A stretch of DNA of 64,000 bases from Candidatus Lutibacillus vidarii (GTDB lineage Bacteria; Actinomycetota; Actinomycetes; Actinomycetales; Dermatophilaceae). Shown piece after piece: positions 26,053-34,560 of this stretch; the stretch's first letter is position 1; every line of letters starts with the position of its first letter. The stretch covers positions 682,001 through 746,000 of the forward strand of contig JADKGA010000002.1 in assembly GCA_016717165.1 (NCBI GenBank), in the 5' to 3' direction. Made by a program: the position numbers and the translations under genes. Under the pieces are notes generated by a model. It made no database searches. It worked only from the letters and a program-made list of their open reading frames with translations, and was not told the origin of the DNA.

Positions 26053-27462
26053 TCAGGAGCGCAGCGGTTCGAAGCGCGCCGTGAAGTGGCGCAGCGCCGG
26101 CGGCTCCCACGCGATCCGGTAGCCGCCGAGGTCGTCGACCTGGGTGAGCACCCGCTCGAAGACCTCGATGACATAGTCGATATGGCTCTGGGTGTAGGTC
26201 CGTCGGGGGATCGCCAGCCGGACGAGGTCCATCGCCGCGGGGGTCTCCGAGCCGTCCGGGTGCCGCCCGAACATCACCGTCCCGATCTCGCAGGACCGGA
26301 TCCCTCCTATTTCGTATAGCGCTACGGCAAGTGCCTGCCCGGGGTACTCCAGCGGCGGGATGTGTGGGAGCAGCGCGCGGGCGTCGACATACACCGCGTG
26401 CCCACCCGCGGGGGTGAGGCACGGCACCCCCATCCGGACCAGGGCGTCGGCCAGGTATGCCGTCGAGCGGATCCGGTACCGGAGGTAGTCGTGCGAGACG
26501 ACCTCCGTGAGCCCCTGGGCCAGCGCCTCGAGGTCGCGACCGGCGAGGCCGCCGTAGGTCGGGAAGCCCTCGGTGAGGATAAGCAGGTTGCGGCAGGCCA
26601 TCGCGAGGTCGTCGTCGTTGAGCGCCAGCCAGCCACCGATATTGCCCATCGGGTCCTTCTTGGCGCTCATCGTCATGCCGTCGGCCATGCCGGACATCTC
26701 GCGGACGATGTCGGGGACCTCCGCGTCGGCATAGCCGGGCTCGCGCTGCTTGACGAACCAGGCGTTCTCGGCGAACCGGCAGGCGTCGAGGAAGAGCGGC
26801 TTGCCGTGCCGGTGGGCGATCTCGGCCACCCCGCGCAGGTTGGCCATCGAGACCGGCTGACCACCGCCGGAGTTGTTCGTGATGGTCATCATCACGCAGG
26901 GGACCGTGTCGCCCCGCTCGGTGAGCAGCGCCTCGAGGGCGTCGAGGTCCATATTCCCCTTGAACGGGTGGTCGCTGTGCGGGTCGCGGCCCTCGGCGAT
27001 GACGAGGTCGACCGCCTCGGCCCCGGTGTACTCGACATTGGCCCGGGTGGTGTCGAAGTGGGTATTGCTCGGGATGACCCGGCCCGCCCCGCCGAGGACC
27101 TGGAAGAGGATCCGCTCGGCCGCGCGACCCTGGTGGGTGGGGATGACGTGGGTGTACGGGAAGAGCTCCTGGACCGCGTCCTTGAAGACGAAGTAGGACG
27201 GCGAGCCCGCATAGGACTCGTCACCGTGCTGGATCGCGGCCCACTGGTCGCGGGACATCGCCCCGGTCCCGCTGTCGGTCAGCAGGTCGATGAGGACGTC
27301 GTCGGCGTGGACCTGGAAGAGGTTGTATGCCGCCTCCCGCGCCTTCTCCCGCCGGTAGCCGGCGGTGGTCATGCGGAGCGGCTCGACGCTGTGGATGCGG
27401 AACGGCTCGAAGACGGTGCGGTATGCCGCGTCCGCGGGGTCATGGCTCGTCGTTGAGGTCAT
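26053..27462 (-). CDS. tnaA: Tryptophanase (beta-eliminating lyase)
   Basis: A 469-aa PLP enzyme of the tryptophanase/tyrosine phenol-lyase family, converting L-tryptophan to indole, pyruvate and ammonia. The PLP lysine is Lys269 in MSAKKDPMGNIGG. Where tyrosine phenol-lyase has an Arg in SMERG this protein has SCEIG, and it ends WEPPALRHFTARFEPL like tryptophanases, so TnaA is favoured. No TnaB permease or TnaC-like leader is nearby. CATAGT lies 6 nt before the ATG, suggesting a leaderless promoter; a MerR gene lies 71 bp upstream on the same strand. Confidence 0.9.
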   Translation of the reverse strand: MTSTTSHDPADAAYRTVFEPFRIHSVEPLRMTTAGYRREKAREAAYNLFQVHADDVLIDLLTDSGTGAMSRDQWAAIQHGDESYAGSPSYFVFKDAVQELFPYTHVIPTHQGRAAERILFQVLGGAGRVIPSNTHFDTTRANVEYTGAEAVDLVIAEGRDPHSDHPFKGNMDLDALEALLTERGDTVPCVMMTITNNSGGGQPVSMANLRGVAEIAHRHGKPLFLDACRFAENAWFVKQREPGYADAEVPDIVREMSGMADGMTMSAKKDPMGNIGGWLALNDDDLAMACRNLLILTEGFPTYGGLAGRDLEALAQGLTEVVSHDYLRYRIRSTAYLADALVRMGVPCLTPAGGHAVYVDARALLPHIPPLEYPGQALAVALYEIGGIRSCEIGTVMFGRHPDGSETPAAMDLVRLAIPRRTYTQSHIDYVIEVFERVLTQVDDLGGYRIAWEPPALRHFTARFEPLRS

Positions 27463-27533
27463 GTCCGAACTATGCCGTGGACGGCGCCGCCCACGTCAAC
27501 CGCCGCAGGTCCGCGATGTCCGGATCGGGCGGC

Positions 27534-27941
27534 TCAGCCGACCGAGGCGGTCGCGTCGAGCTTGTCGAGGTCGTCGCGGCAGCGGGCCTCGAGCGAGTCG
27601 AGCTCGGCGAGGGCGTCGTCGAGGTCGCGGCGGCGGGCCTCCAGGTCGGCCCGGCGGTCACCGATCTGGGACAGGAGGTACTCCAGCTGGGCGACCTGGC
27701 CGCGCGGGGCGTCATACATGTCGATGATCGTGCGGATCTCGTCGAGGGTGAACCCGATCCGCCGACCGCGGAGGATCAGCGCGAGCCGGGTGCGGTCGCG
27801 GCGCCGGTAGATCCGGGCCGTGCCGCGCCGCTCGGGGGAGATCAGCCCGAGGTCCTCGTAGTGCCGCACGGTGCGATGCGTCACACCGAAGTCGTCGGCG
27901 ATCTGGGCAATGGTCCAGGTCACGGGCGCGCCCCTTGTCAT
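27534..27941 (-). CDS. MerR family transcriptional regulator
   Basis: A 135-aa regulator. The N-terminal winged helix-turn-helix reads TIAQIADDFGVTHRTVRHYEDLGLISP; a long heptad coiled coil (about 75-125) provides the dimer interface. There is no Cys-rich metal-binding C terminus, so it is not a metal or SoxR-type sensor. It is divergent from acyl-CoA dehydrogenase and carboxyltransferase genes, and a palindromic ACGT-rich site lies between them, resembling LiuR-type MerR regulators of fatty-acid and branched-chain catabolism. The tryptophanase gene lies downstream on the same strand. Confidence 0.9.
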   Translation of the reverse strand: MTRGAPVTWTIAQIADDFGVTHRTVRHYEDLGLISPERRGTARIYRRRDRTRLALILRGRRIGFTLDEIRTIIDMYDAPRGQVAQLEYLLSQIGDRRADLEARRRDLDDALAELDSLEARCRDDLDKLDATASVG

Positions 27942-27955
27942 GAGATCGAGTTTCC

Positions 27956-27977
27956 TTTACGTTTACGTCAACGTCAA
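27956..27977. promoter_or_regulatory. Palindromic operator for the MerR regulator
   Basis: A 22-bp imperfect palindrome, TTTACGTTTACG followed by TCAACGTCAA, with 18 of 22 positions symmetric and four ACGT cores. It lies in the 64-bp gap between the divergent MerR and acyl-CoA dehydrogenase starts, the usual place for an autoregulated MerR site. It resembles sites I recall for LiuR-type regulators. Confidence 0.65.
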
Positions 27978-28005
27978 GAGGCTACGTCCCGCGAAAGGAC
28001 CCGAG

Positions 28006-29190
28006 ATGTTCGAGCTGCCCAAGGAGTACGAGCTCTTCCGCGGCGTCGTCCGCGACTTCGCCGCCGCGGAGGTCGCTCCGCATGTCGCCCGGTGGGACCG
28101 CGAGTCCTACTTCCCGACCGAGCTCATGCCCAAGATGGGCGAGCTCGGCCTGTTCGGCCTCGTCGTGCCGGAGGAGTATGGCGGCGCCGACCCCGGCGAG
28201 GGCGCCTTCACCTACCTCTGCGTCGCCATCGAGGAGCTCGGCCGGGTCGACCAGTCGATCGGCATCACCTTGTCGGCCGGGGTCGGCCTGGGCATCAACC
28301 CGATCCTCACCTTCGGCAGCCACGAGCAGAAGGAGCGCTGGCTGCCCGACCTCGTCGCCGGACGCGCCCTGGCCGGCTTCGGCCTGACCGAACCCGAGGC
28401 GGGCTCGGACGCCGGCGCGACGGCCACCACGGCCCGGCTCGAGGACGGGCAGTGGGTCGTCAACGGGTCGAAGGCCTTCATCACCAACGCGGGCACCCCG
28501 ATCACCAGCGTCGTCTCGGTCACCGCGCGGACCGGCACCAAGCCCAACGGCTCGGCCGAGATCAGCGCGATCATCCTGCCCAATGGCACACCGGGCTTCA
28601 CCGTCGACCCGCCGTACCACAAGCTCGGCTGGCATATCTCGGACACCCACGGGCTGTCCTTCTCCGACGTGCGCGTGCCGGAGGAGAACCTTCTCGGCGA
28701 GCGCGGCCACGGCTTCCGGCAGTTCCTCGCCACCCTCGACGACGGCCGAATCGCGATCAGCGCCCTCGCCCTGGGCTGCATCCAGGCCTGCCTGGAGATG
28801 GCGACCGAGTACGCCAAGACCCGGATCGCCTTCGGCCGCCCGATCGGCGCCAACCAGGGCGTGAGCTTCCAGATCTCCGACCTCGCCGTGATGGCCGAGT
28901 CGGCCCGGGTGCTCACCTACAAGGCCGCCTGGCTCAAGGACGAGCACACCCATGGCCGGCGCTCCCTCGAGGAGGTCAAGCGGGCCGCCTCGATCGCCAA
29001 GCTCTACTCCACCGAGGCCGCCGTCGCGGCGACCCGGATCGCCACCCAGATCTTCGGCGGCAACGGCTTCATGGAGGAGTACCCAGTCGCCCGGTTCTAC
29101 CGGGACGCGAAGATCCTCGAGATCGGTGAGGGCACCTCGGAGATCCAGCGGATGGTCCTCGCGCGCCTGCTCGGCCTGCCGAGCGACTGA
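28006..29190 (+). CDS. Acyl-CoA dehydrogenase
   Basis: A 394-aa FAD-dependent acyl-CoA dehydrogenase, introducing the alpha-beta double bond in acyl-CoA. FAD/substrate motifs include FGLTEPEAGSDAGATATTA and WVVNGSKAFITNAG, and the C-terminal block IFGGNGFMEEYPVARFYRDA. The catalytic base is Glu375 in GEGTSEIQR; isovaleryl-CoA dehydrogenases lack a Glu there, so an ordinary short- or medium-chain enzyme is likelier. GAAAGGA lies 6 nt before the ATG. A carboxyltransferase gene follows after 53 bp, and the MerR operator sits upstream. Confidence 0.93.
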   Translation: MFELPKEYELFRGVVRDFAAAEVAPHVARWDRESYFPTELMPKMGELGLFGLVVPEEYGGADPGEGAFTYLCVAIEELGRVDQSIGITLSAGVGLGINPILTFGSHEQKERWLPDLVAGRALAGFGLTEPEAGSDAGATATTARLEDGQWVVNGSKAFITNAGTPITSVVSVTARTGTKPNGSAEISAIILPNGTPGFTVDPPYHKLGWHISDTHGLSFSDVRVPEENLLGERGHGFRQFLATLDDGRIAISALALGCIQACLEMATEYAKTRIAFGRPIGANQGVSFQISDLAVMAESARVLTYKAAWLKDEHTHGRRSLEEVKRAASIAKLYSTEAAVAATRIATQIFGGNGFMEEYPVARFYRDAKILEIGEGTSEIQRMVLARLLGLPSD

Positions 29191-29243
29191 CCTCACGTCC
29201 CCGCCCGTACCTCCCGTTCGCGTCACGAGGAAGGATCGTCGGT

Positions 29244-30806
29244 ATGACGACCAACGCGTCCGACCCGCGGGTGACGAGCATCCGCACCCGCATCGAGGCA
29301 GCGCACGCCGCCTCGGACCGCCCGACCCCCGGAGCAGCGGCCAAGCTGGCCGCCCAGGGCAAGCTCTACGTGCGGGACCGGATCGCCCTGCTCCTCGACG
29401 AGGGCTCCTTCGTCGAGGACGGCCGGTACGCCAACGCCCAGGCCGCGGGGCTGCCCGCGGACGGGGTGGTCACCGGCCGGGGCACCGTCCACGGGCGCCC
29501 GGTCGTCGTCATCGCCAACGACCCGACCGTCAAGGCCGGCTCGTGGGGCGCGCGGACGGTCGAGAAGATCGTCCGGGCCACCGAGATGGCGCTGCGCGAG
29601 GAGATCGCGGTGTGCTGGCTGGTCGACTCGGCCGGCGCCCGGATCACCGACCAGGTGGAGATGTTCCCCGGACGCCGCGGCGCGGGCCGGATCTTCCACA
29701 ACCAGGTCGCCCTGTCCGGGAAGGTGCCTCAGGTCTGCTGCCTCTTTGGCCCCTCCGCCGCCGGCGGCGCATATATCCCCAGCTTCTGCGAGCTCATCAT
29801 CATGGTCGAGGGGAACGCCTCGATGTACCTCGGCAGCCCGCGGATGGCCGAGATGGTCGTCGGCGAGAAGGTCTCCCTCGAGGAGATGGGCGGCGCGCGG
29901 ATGCACTGCACGGTCTCCGGCGTCGGTGACCTGCTCGCCCACGACGACACCGAGGCGATCGAGCTGGCCCGCCTCTACCTGTCCTACCTGCCGACCTCGT
30001 GGCGGGATGCGCCGCCGTCATACCACCCGGAACCGCCGGCCCACGACCTCACCCGCGCGCACATTCCCGAGCGGGAGTCCCAGCCCTTCGACATCCACGA
30101 TGTCATCGACGGGATCGTCGACGCGGACAGCTTCTTCGAGATCAAGCCGCTCTTCGCCGCTGAGCTCGTCGTCGGCTTCGGGCATCTCGCGGGGGAGACC
30201 GTCGGGATCGTCGCGAACAACTCCGCGGTCAAGGGCGGGGTGCTCTTCACCGACTCGGCCGACAAGGCGACCCGGTTCATCTGGACCTGCGACGCCTTCA
30301 ATATCCCGCTCATCTACCTCGCCGATGTCCCTGGCTTCATGATCGGTTCCGAGGTCGAGCGCGGGGGGATCATCCGGCACGGGGCGAAGATGGTCTCCGC
30401 CGTCTCTGAGGCAACCGTCCCGCAGGTCTGCGTCGTCGTCCGCAAGGCGTATGGCGCCGGGCTCTACGCCATGGCCGGTCCGGGCTTCGGGCCGGACGCG
30501 ACGATCGCCCTGCCGACCGCGCGGATCGCCGTCATGGGGCCCGAGGCGGCGGTCAACGCCGTCTACGCCAACAAGATTGCCGAGGTCGAGGCGTCGGCCG
30601 GCGCCGCGGCACGGGACGAGTATGTCGCCGCCCGGCGCGCCGAGTACGAGGAGGATGTCGACCTCGTCCGGCTCGCCGCCGACCTCGTCGTCGACTCGGT
30701 CATCGAGCCCGAGCAGCTGCGTGAGGAGCTCATCCACCGGATCCGGTATGCCGCACACCGCGACCGCCGGTTCAGCGAGCGCCGGCGCGGCATACCGCCG
30801 GTCTGA
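29244..30806 (+). CDS. Acyl-CoA carboxylase beta subunit (carboxyltransferase)
   Basis: A 520-aa carboxyltransferase with two crotonase-like halves. The N half has SAGARITDQVEMFPGRRGAG, the C half DVPGFMIGSEVERGGIIRHG and VRKAYGAGLYAMAG. It transfers CO2 from carboxybiotin to an acyl-CoA. It is paired with an acyl-CoA dehydrogenase, as in the mycobacterial AccD1/FadE19 and AccD2/FadE13 operons, suggesting catabolism of branched or unsaturated acyl-CoA rather than lipid synthesis. No alpha subunit is adjacent; the one at 23215 may serve. The exact substrate (methylcrotonyl-CoA or other) is not readable. Confidence 0.92.
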   Translation: MTTNASDPRVTSIRTRIEAAHAASDRPTPGAAAKLAAQGKLYVRDRIALLLDEGSFVEDGRYANAQAAGLPADGVVTGRGTVHGRPVVVIANDPTVKAGSWGARTVEKIVRATEMALREEIAVCWLVDSAGARITDQVEMFPGRRGAGRIFHNQVALSGKVPQVCCLFGPSAAGGAYIPSFCELIIMVEGNASMYLGSPRMAEMVVGEKVSLEEMGGARMHCTVSGVGDLLAHDDTEAIELARLYLSYLPTSWRDAPPSYHPEPPAHDLTRAHIPERESQPFDIHDVIDGIVDADSFFEIKPLFAAELVVGFGHLAGETVGIVANNSAVKGGVLFTDSADKATRFIWTCDAFNIPLIYLADVPGFMIGSEVERGGIIRHGAKMVSAVSEATVPQVCVVVRKAYGAGLYAMAGPGFGPDATIALPTARIAVMGPEAAVNAVYANKIAEVEASAGAAARDEYVAARRAEYEEDVDLVRLAADLVVDSVIEPEQLREELIHRIRYAAHRDRRFSERRRGIPPV

Positions 30807-30814
30807 CGCAGGGC

Positions 30815-31816
30815 TCAGCGCGGCGGCGCGGTCGTACCCCGGATGTGCAGCCGCGGCTGGGACAGGTCGAGGCTGCCGGGGCGGCTCGGCTCGGCGAGCC
30901 GGGCGACGAGCCGCTCGCCGGCGCGGCGGCCGACCTCCCGGTTCGCGTTGTCGACCGAGGTGAGCCAGATGTGCCGCAGTCGGGCGATATGGGTGTCGTC
31001 GTAGCCGACGACCGAGACGTCGCCCGGCACCGACAGGCCGAGCTCGGCGGCCGCGCTCATCACGGCGATGGCGCAGACGTCGTTGAAGGCAACGACGGCG
31101 CTGGGCCGGTCGGCCGCGGCGAGCAGTCGGACCGCGGCCCGGTAGGCGCTCTCCTCCGAGCCGTCGACCCGGGTCACGCTGGCCGGTCCGGTGCGCCCGT
31201 GCTCGGCCAGGGCGGCCCGGTATGCCGACTCGCGCAGCGCGCCGACGATGCCGGGACCGGCGAGGTGGGCGATCCGTCGGTGCCCCAGGGCGAGGAGGTG
31301 CTCGACCGCGAGCCGGGTCCCGGCCTCGTCGTCGTTGGCGACGACGTCGTGCCAGGGCTGGGCCGGCTCCCGGGTGCCCGCGACGACGGTGGGCAGGACC
31401 TTGGCCGCCTCGGCCAGGGCAGCCGGGTCGTCGACCGTCCCGACGGCGACGAGGCCGTCGACCTGCAGCTGGAGGAAGGCCGCGGTGAGGTCGGCGCCGA
31501 TCCGGCGGTCAAGCCGGCTGTCGGCCATGAGCATCCGCAGGCCGCGGTCGTGCAGGACCGAGTTGAGCCCGTCGAGGAGGTCGACGAACCAGGGGTTGCG
31601 CAGGTCGGCGAGCATTACCCCGATGGTCCGGGTCCGGCGCTCGGAGAGGCTGCGGGCGGCGGCATTGGGGCGGTAGCCGAGCTCGGCAACGGCGGCCTCG
31701 ACGGCAGCCCGCTTGTCCGGGCGGACCTGCTCCGAGCCGCGCAGGACGAGCGAGACGAGGGACTTCGACACGCCGGCGCGCTGAGCGACGTCACGGATCG
31801 TCGGCCGGTCAGCCAT
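30815..31816 (-). CDS. LacI family transcriptional regulator
   Basis: A 333-aa LacI/GalR repressor. The HTH reads TIRDVAQRAGVSKSLVSLVLRG, with the hinge helix LGYRPNAAARSLS, followed by a periplasmic-binding-like sugar domain (IGVMLADLRNPWFVDLL onward). ATG 31816 places MADRPTIRDV at the N terminus; the longer upstream frame runs through promoter sequence. A near-palindrome overlaps its start region, and a perfect version lies before the divergent oxidoreductase, so it probably represses both itself and that gene until a sugar-like ligand binds. Confidence 0.92.
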   Translation of the reverse strand: MADRPTIRDVAQRAGVSKSLVSLVLRGSEQVRPDKRAAVEAAVAELGYRPNAAARSLSERRTRTIGVMLADLRNPWFVDLLDGLNSVLHDRGLRMLMADSRLDRRIGADLTAAFLQLQVDGLVAVGTVDDPAALAEAAKVLPTVVAGTREPAQPWHDVVANDDEAGTRLAVEHLLALGHRRIAHLAGPGIVGALRESAYRAALAEHGRTGPASVTRVDGSEESAYRAAVRLLAAADRPSAVVAFNDVCAIAVMSAAAELGLSVPGDVSVVGYDDTHIARLRHIWLTSVDNANREVGRRAGERLVARLAEPSRPGSLDLSQPRLHIRGTTAPPR

Positions 31817-31819
31817 TGC

Positions 31820-31833
31820 TTGGACCGTTCCAC
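31820..31833. promoter_or_regulatory. LacI-type operator near the repressor's own start
   Basis: TTGGACCGTTCCAC, a close match to the perfect palindrome at 31966. It lies 3 bp upstream of the repressor ATG, where binding would block its own transcription or elongation. Confidence 0.55.
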
Positions 31834-31965
31834 ATGCGGCCATGGTAGGCGGATTCGGGCCGTGGTGCACCCCTGTGTAGGCGGCTGACCGTGCGGAAGA
31901 GTGTCGGGGAACGCGGGCGCGCGGGCCTTGACGAGGTCCCGTAAGGGCGAGAGGATGAGGTCGAA

Positions 31966-31979
31966 TTGGACCGGTCCAA
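31966..31979. promoter_or_regulatory. Perfect LacI-type operator palindrome
   Basis: TTGGACCGGTCCAA is a perfect 14-bp palindrome with the central CpG typical of LacI-family operators. It lies 103 bp before the Gfo/Idh/MocA gene and 150 bp from the repressor start, within their shared divergent region. Confidence 0.75.
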
Positions 31980-32013
31980 GAAGGCCGGAACGGCAGGGGC
32001 GAGCGCCGGTGCT

Positions 32014-32068
32014 GACCCGGTGCAGATCCGGTGCAGACCCGGTGCAGCCCCGGGGCAGACCCGGCGAG
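32014..32068. repeat. 11-bp direct repeat in the oxidoreductase leader
   Basis: GACCCGGTGCA repeats at 32014, 32025, 32036, 32047 (diverged) and 32058 (partial), with a weaker copy before. The period equals about one helical turn. It ends just before the AAGGAG ribosome site of the next gene, so it lies in the 5' leader and is not coding. Confidence 0.85.
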
Positions 32069-32081
32069 AAGGAGTGCGGCA

Positions 32082-33236
32082 ATGGCGAGGACCCTCGGTG
32101 TGGCGGTCATCGGGTATGGCTGGATGGGTCGGGTCCACGCCCAGGCCTATGCCCGCCTGCCGCACCACTACCCGCAGCTCGGCGCGCGCCCGCGCCTGGT
32201 GTCCGTCGCCGACGAGGTCCCCGGTCGAGCCGCCGAGGCCGCCGAGCAGCTCGGCTTCGACCGGTCCACGCAGCGCTGGCGCGACCTGCTCACCGACCCG
32301 GCGATCGACGCCATCAGCGTGACCACGCCGAACTTCCTCCACCGTGAGGTCGGCGTCGCGGTCCTCGAGGCGGGCAAGCACCTGTGGATCGAGAAGCCGG
32401 TGGGCCTGCGCTCTGCGGACGCCCAGGCCGTCGCCGATGCCGCCCACCGCGGCGGGCTGGCCACCCAGGTGGGCTTCAACTACCGCAACGCCCCGGCCGT
32501 CCAGGCCGCTCGGGAGATGATCGCCGCCGGCGAGATCGGCGCCGTGACGCACGCGCGGGTGCGGCTCTTCAGCGACTATGCGGCCCACCCCGACGGCGCG
32601 CTGACCTGGCGGTACGAGCGGGAGCGTGGCGGTGCCGGGGTGCTCGGGGATCTCGCCTCGCACGGCGTCGACCTGGCCCGCCACCTGCTCGGCGAGATCG
32701 ACGCCCTCGTCGCCGACTCGGCGATCTTCGTCCCCGAGCGGGCTCGCCCCTCCGGCGCTACCGCGGGCCACCAGCGGGCCAGCGGCGGCGAGCGCGGGCC
32801 GGTCGAGAACGAGGACTATGTCGGCGCCCTGGTCCGGTTCGCCTCCGGTGCCCGCGGGGTTGTCGAGGCCTGCCGGGTCAGCGTCGGAGCCCAGAACAAC
32901 TACGGCGTCGAGATCTACGGGACCTCGGGCATGCTCGCGTGGGACTTCCGCCGGATGGGTGAGCTCGTCGTCAGTACGGGGGCGGCATACCAGGACCAGC
33001 CCGCGGCGACGCTGTACGTGGGACCGGGCCAGGGCGAGTACGCCGCCTTCCAGCCCGGCTCGGCCATCTCGATGGGGTATGACGACCTCAAGGTCATCGA
33101 GGCGCGCAACTTCGTCGCCTCGATCCTCGACGGGCAGCCGCACGGAGCGACCATCGACGACGCCGTGGCCAGTGCCGCGGCCCTCGACGCGATGACCGCC
33201 TCGGTCGCCTCCGGCCGCTGGGAGCGCGTGTCCTGA
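32082..33236 (+). CDS. Gfo/Idh/MocA family oxidoreductase
   Basis: A 384-aa NAD(P)-dependent sugar or inositol-type dehydrogenase. The N-terminal Rossmann motif is VIGYGWMGRVHAQAY, the family signature EKPVGL lies near residue 105, and the C-terminal domain has the usual GDLASHGVDLARHLLG. AAGGAG sits 7 nt before the ATG. A LacI repressor is divergent, with operators between, so a carbohydrate derivative is the probable substrate and inducer. No transporter genes are adjacent. Confidence 0.92.
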   Translation: MARTLGVAVIGYGWMGRVHAQAYARLPHHYPQLGARPRLVSVADEVPGRAAEAAEQLGFDRSTQRWRDLLTDPAIDAISVTTPNFLHREVGVAVLEAGKHLWIEKPVGLRSADAQAVADAAHRGGLATQVGFNYRNAPAVQAAREMIAAGEIGAVTHARVRLFSDYAAHPDGALTWRYERERGGAGVLGDLASHGVDLARHLLGEIDALVADSAIFVPERARPSGATAGHQRASGGERGPVENEDYVGALVRFASGARGVVEACRVSVGAQNNYGVEIYGTSGMLAWDFRRMGELVVSTGAAYQDQPAATLYVGPGQGEYAAFQPGSAISMGYDDLKVIEARNFVASILDGQPHGATIDDAVASAAALDAMTASVASGRWERVS

Positions 33237-33288
33237 CCTATCCTTGAGGTTCGCTCATCCGCCGCCGAGAGGACCCGTCATCGCCGCC

Positions 33289-34554
33289 GTGAGGACCGCG
33301 CCGACGGTGACCCCGCGTCGGCGCCTGGGGTCGCGATGGGTGCCGACCGGCCCACGGGCCTGGCTGTGGGTGCCGCTGTCGATCTACCTGCTCACCCGGA
33401 TCGTCACCGTCATCGTCGTGTCGATCCAGCAGCGCGACCAGATCGCCCTGCCCTTCCCGAACGCCATCATCCGGATCCCGTTCCCGCAGGCCGAGGCGCC
33501 CGGCTACTTCGACGCGATGACGAACTGGGACGGCCAGTGGTACCAGCTCATCGCCACCTCGGGCTACCCGCACGAGCTGCCGCGGGCCTGGGACGGCTCG
33601 GTCGACATGAGCCCGTGGGCCTTCTACCCGGTCTTCCCGCTCTCGACCCGGGCGCTCATGGCGGTGACCGGCCAGTCCTTCGACGTCGTCGGGACGACCT
33701 GGGCGGCCATCGTCGGGGCGGTCGCGATGGTCCTGCTCTTCCGCTTCGTCGACTCCGCGGTGGGCCGGTGGGAGGCCTGCGTCACCGTCGTCGCGACGAG
33801 CACCTATGTCGCCGCGCCGATCCTCCAGGCGTCCTACACCGAGTCCTTCGCGCTGCTCATCCTCGTCATCTGCCTGAGCCTGCTGCGGGACCGAAGGTAC
33901 GGGTGGCTTGTCGTCGCCCTCGTGGCGATGGCGCTGACCCGAAATATCGTCTTCGTCATGGCGCCGGTCATCGCCACGCACGGCATCGTGGCCTACCGCG
34001 ACCGAGTCCTGCGGCCGTTCCCGCGGCGCCAGCAGCTCGCCGTCGCCGGGACGGCGGTGCTGGCCTTCCTGCTCACCTGGCTCTGGCCGGTCATCGTCGG
34101 GCTCTCGACCGGGATCCCCGATGCCTACAACCAGACGATGGCAGCCTGGCGGATCGAGGCGCTCGAGCTCAAGCTCGGTATCTGGTGGGACTTCCTCTAC
34201 CTCAACTACGGGATCGCCGGGCAGGTGCTCGGGCCGCTGGTCGTCATCGCCTTCACCTGGTTCATGCTCTCCCGGCACTCCTGGCGGTGGGGCCCGGAGA
34301 TCTGGGGCTGGGCCGGCGCCTATCCGGCATACATCCTCCTGGTGACCACGAGCGGACCGTCGCGGATGCGCTACGCCCTGCTGGCCTGGCCCTTCGCGCT
34401 GATCATCGCCCAGGTGCTCGACCTGCCCTGGTGGCGGCGCTGGCGGTGGTGGCTGCTCGGGCTCATCGCGGTCGCCGGGATGGTCCAGCAGGCGTGGTAC
34501 ACGCAGAATGTCATCCTCATCACCCACCTCGACGGGGTCGTCTACTACCCCTAG
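33289..34554 (+). CDS. GT-C-type membrane mannosyltransferase (PIG-V/PIG-M-like)
   Basis: An approximately 421-aa polytopic membrane protein with about nine hydrophobic helices. NWDGQWYQLIATSGYP and WAFYPVFPLSTR near residues 80-115 are the acidic loop signature of actinobacterial mannosyltransferases related to GPI enzymes, which use polyprenyl-phosphate-mannose outside the membrane. The start is uncertain: GTG 33289 is used, with GAGAGGA 15 nt upstream; TTG 33244 is alternative but coincides with a TATCCT -10 box. The product is probably a mannosylated lipid or protein. Confidence 0.8.
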   Translation: MRTAPTVTPRRRLGSRWVPTGPRAWLWVPLSIYLLTRIVTVIVVSIQQRDQIALPFPNAIIRIPFPQAEAPGYFDAMTNWDGQWYQLIATSGYPHELPRAWDGSVDMSPWAFYPVFPLSTRALMAVTGQSFDVVGTTWAAIVGAVAMVLLFRFVDSAVGRWEACVTVVATSTYVAAPILQASYTESFALLILVICLSLLRDRRYGWLVVALVAMALTRNIVFVMAPVIATHGIVAYRDRVLRPFPRRQQLAVAGTAVLAFLLTWLWPVIVGLSTGIPDAYNQTMAAWRIEALELKLGIWWDFLYLNYGIAGQVLGPLVVIAFTWFMLSRHSWRWGPEIWGWAGAYPAYILLVTTSGPSRMRYALLAWPFALIIAQVLDLPWWRRWRWWLLGLIAVAGMVQQAWYTQNVILITHLDGVVYYP

Positions 34555-34560
34555 CGGGGG

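Noticed and set aside
28006..29190. Acyl-CoA dehydrogenase as isovaleryl-CoA dehydrogenase
   Set aside because: It has Glu in the GEGTSE position, whereas isovaleryl-CoA dehydrogenases lack it there, so the specific name was not used.
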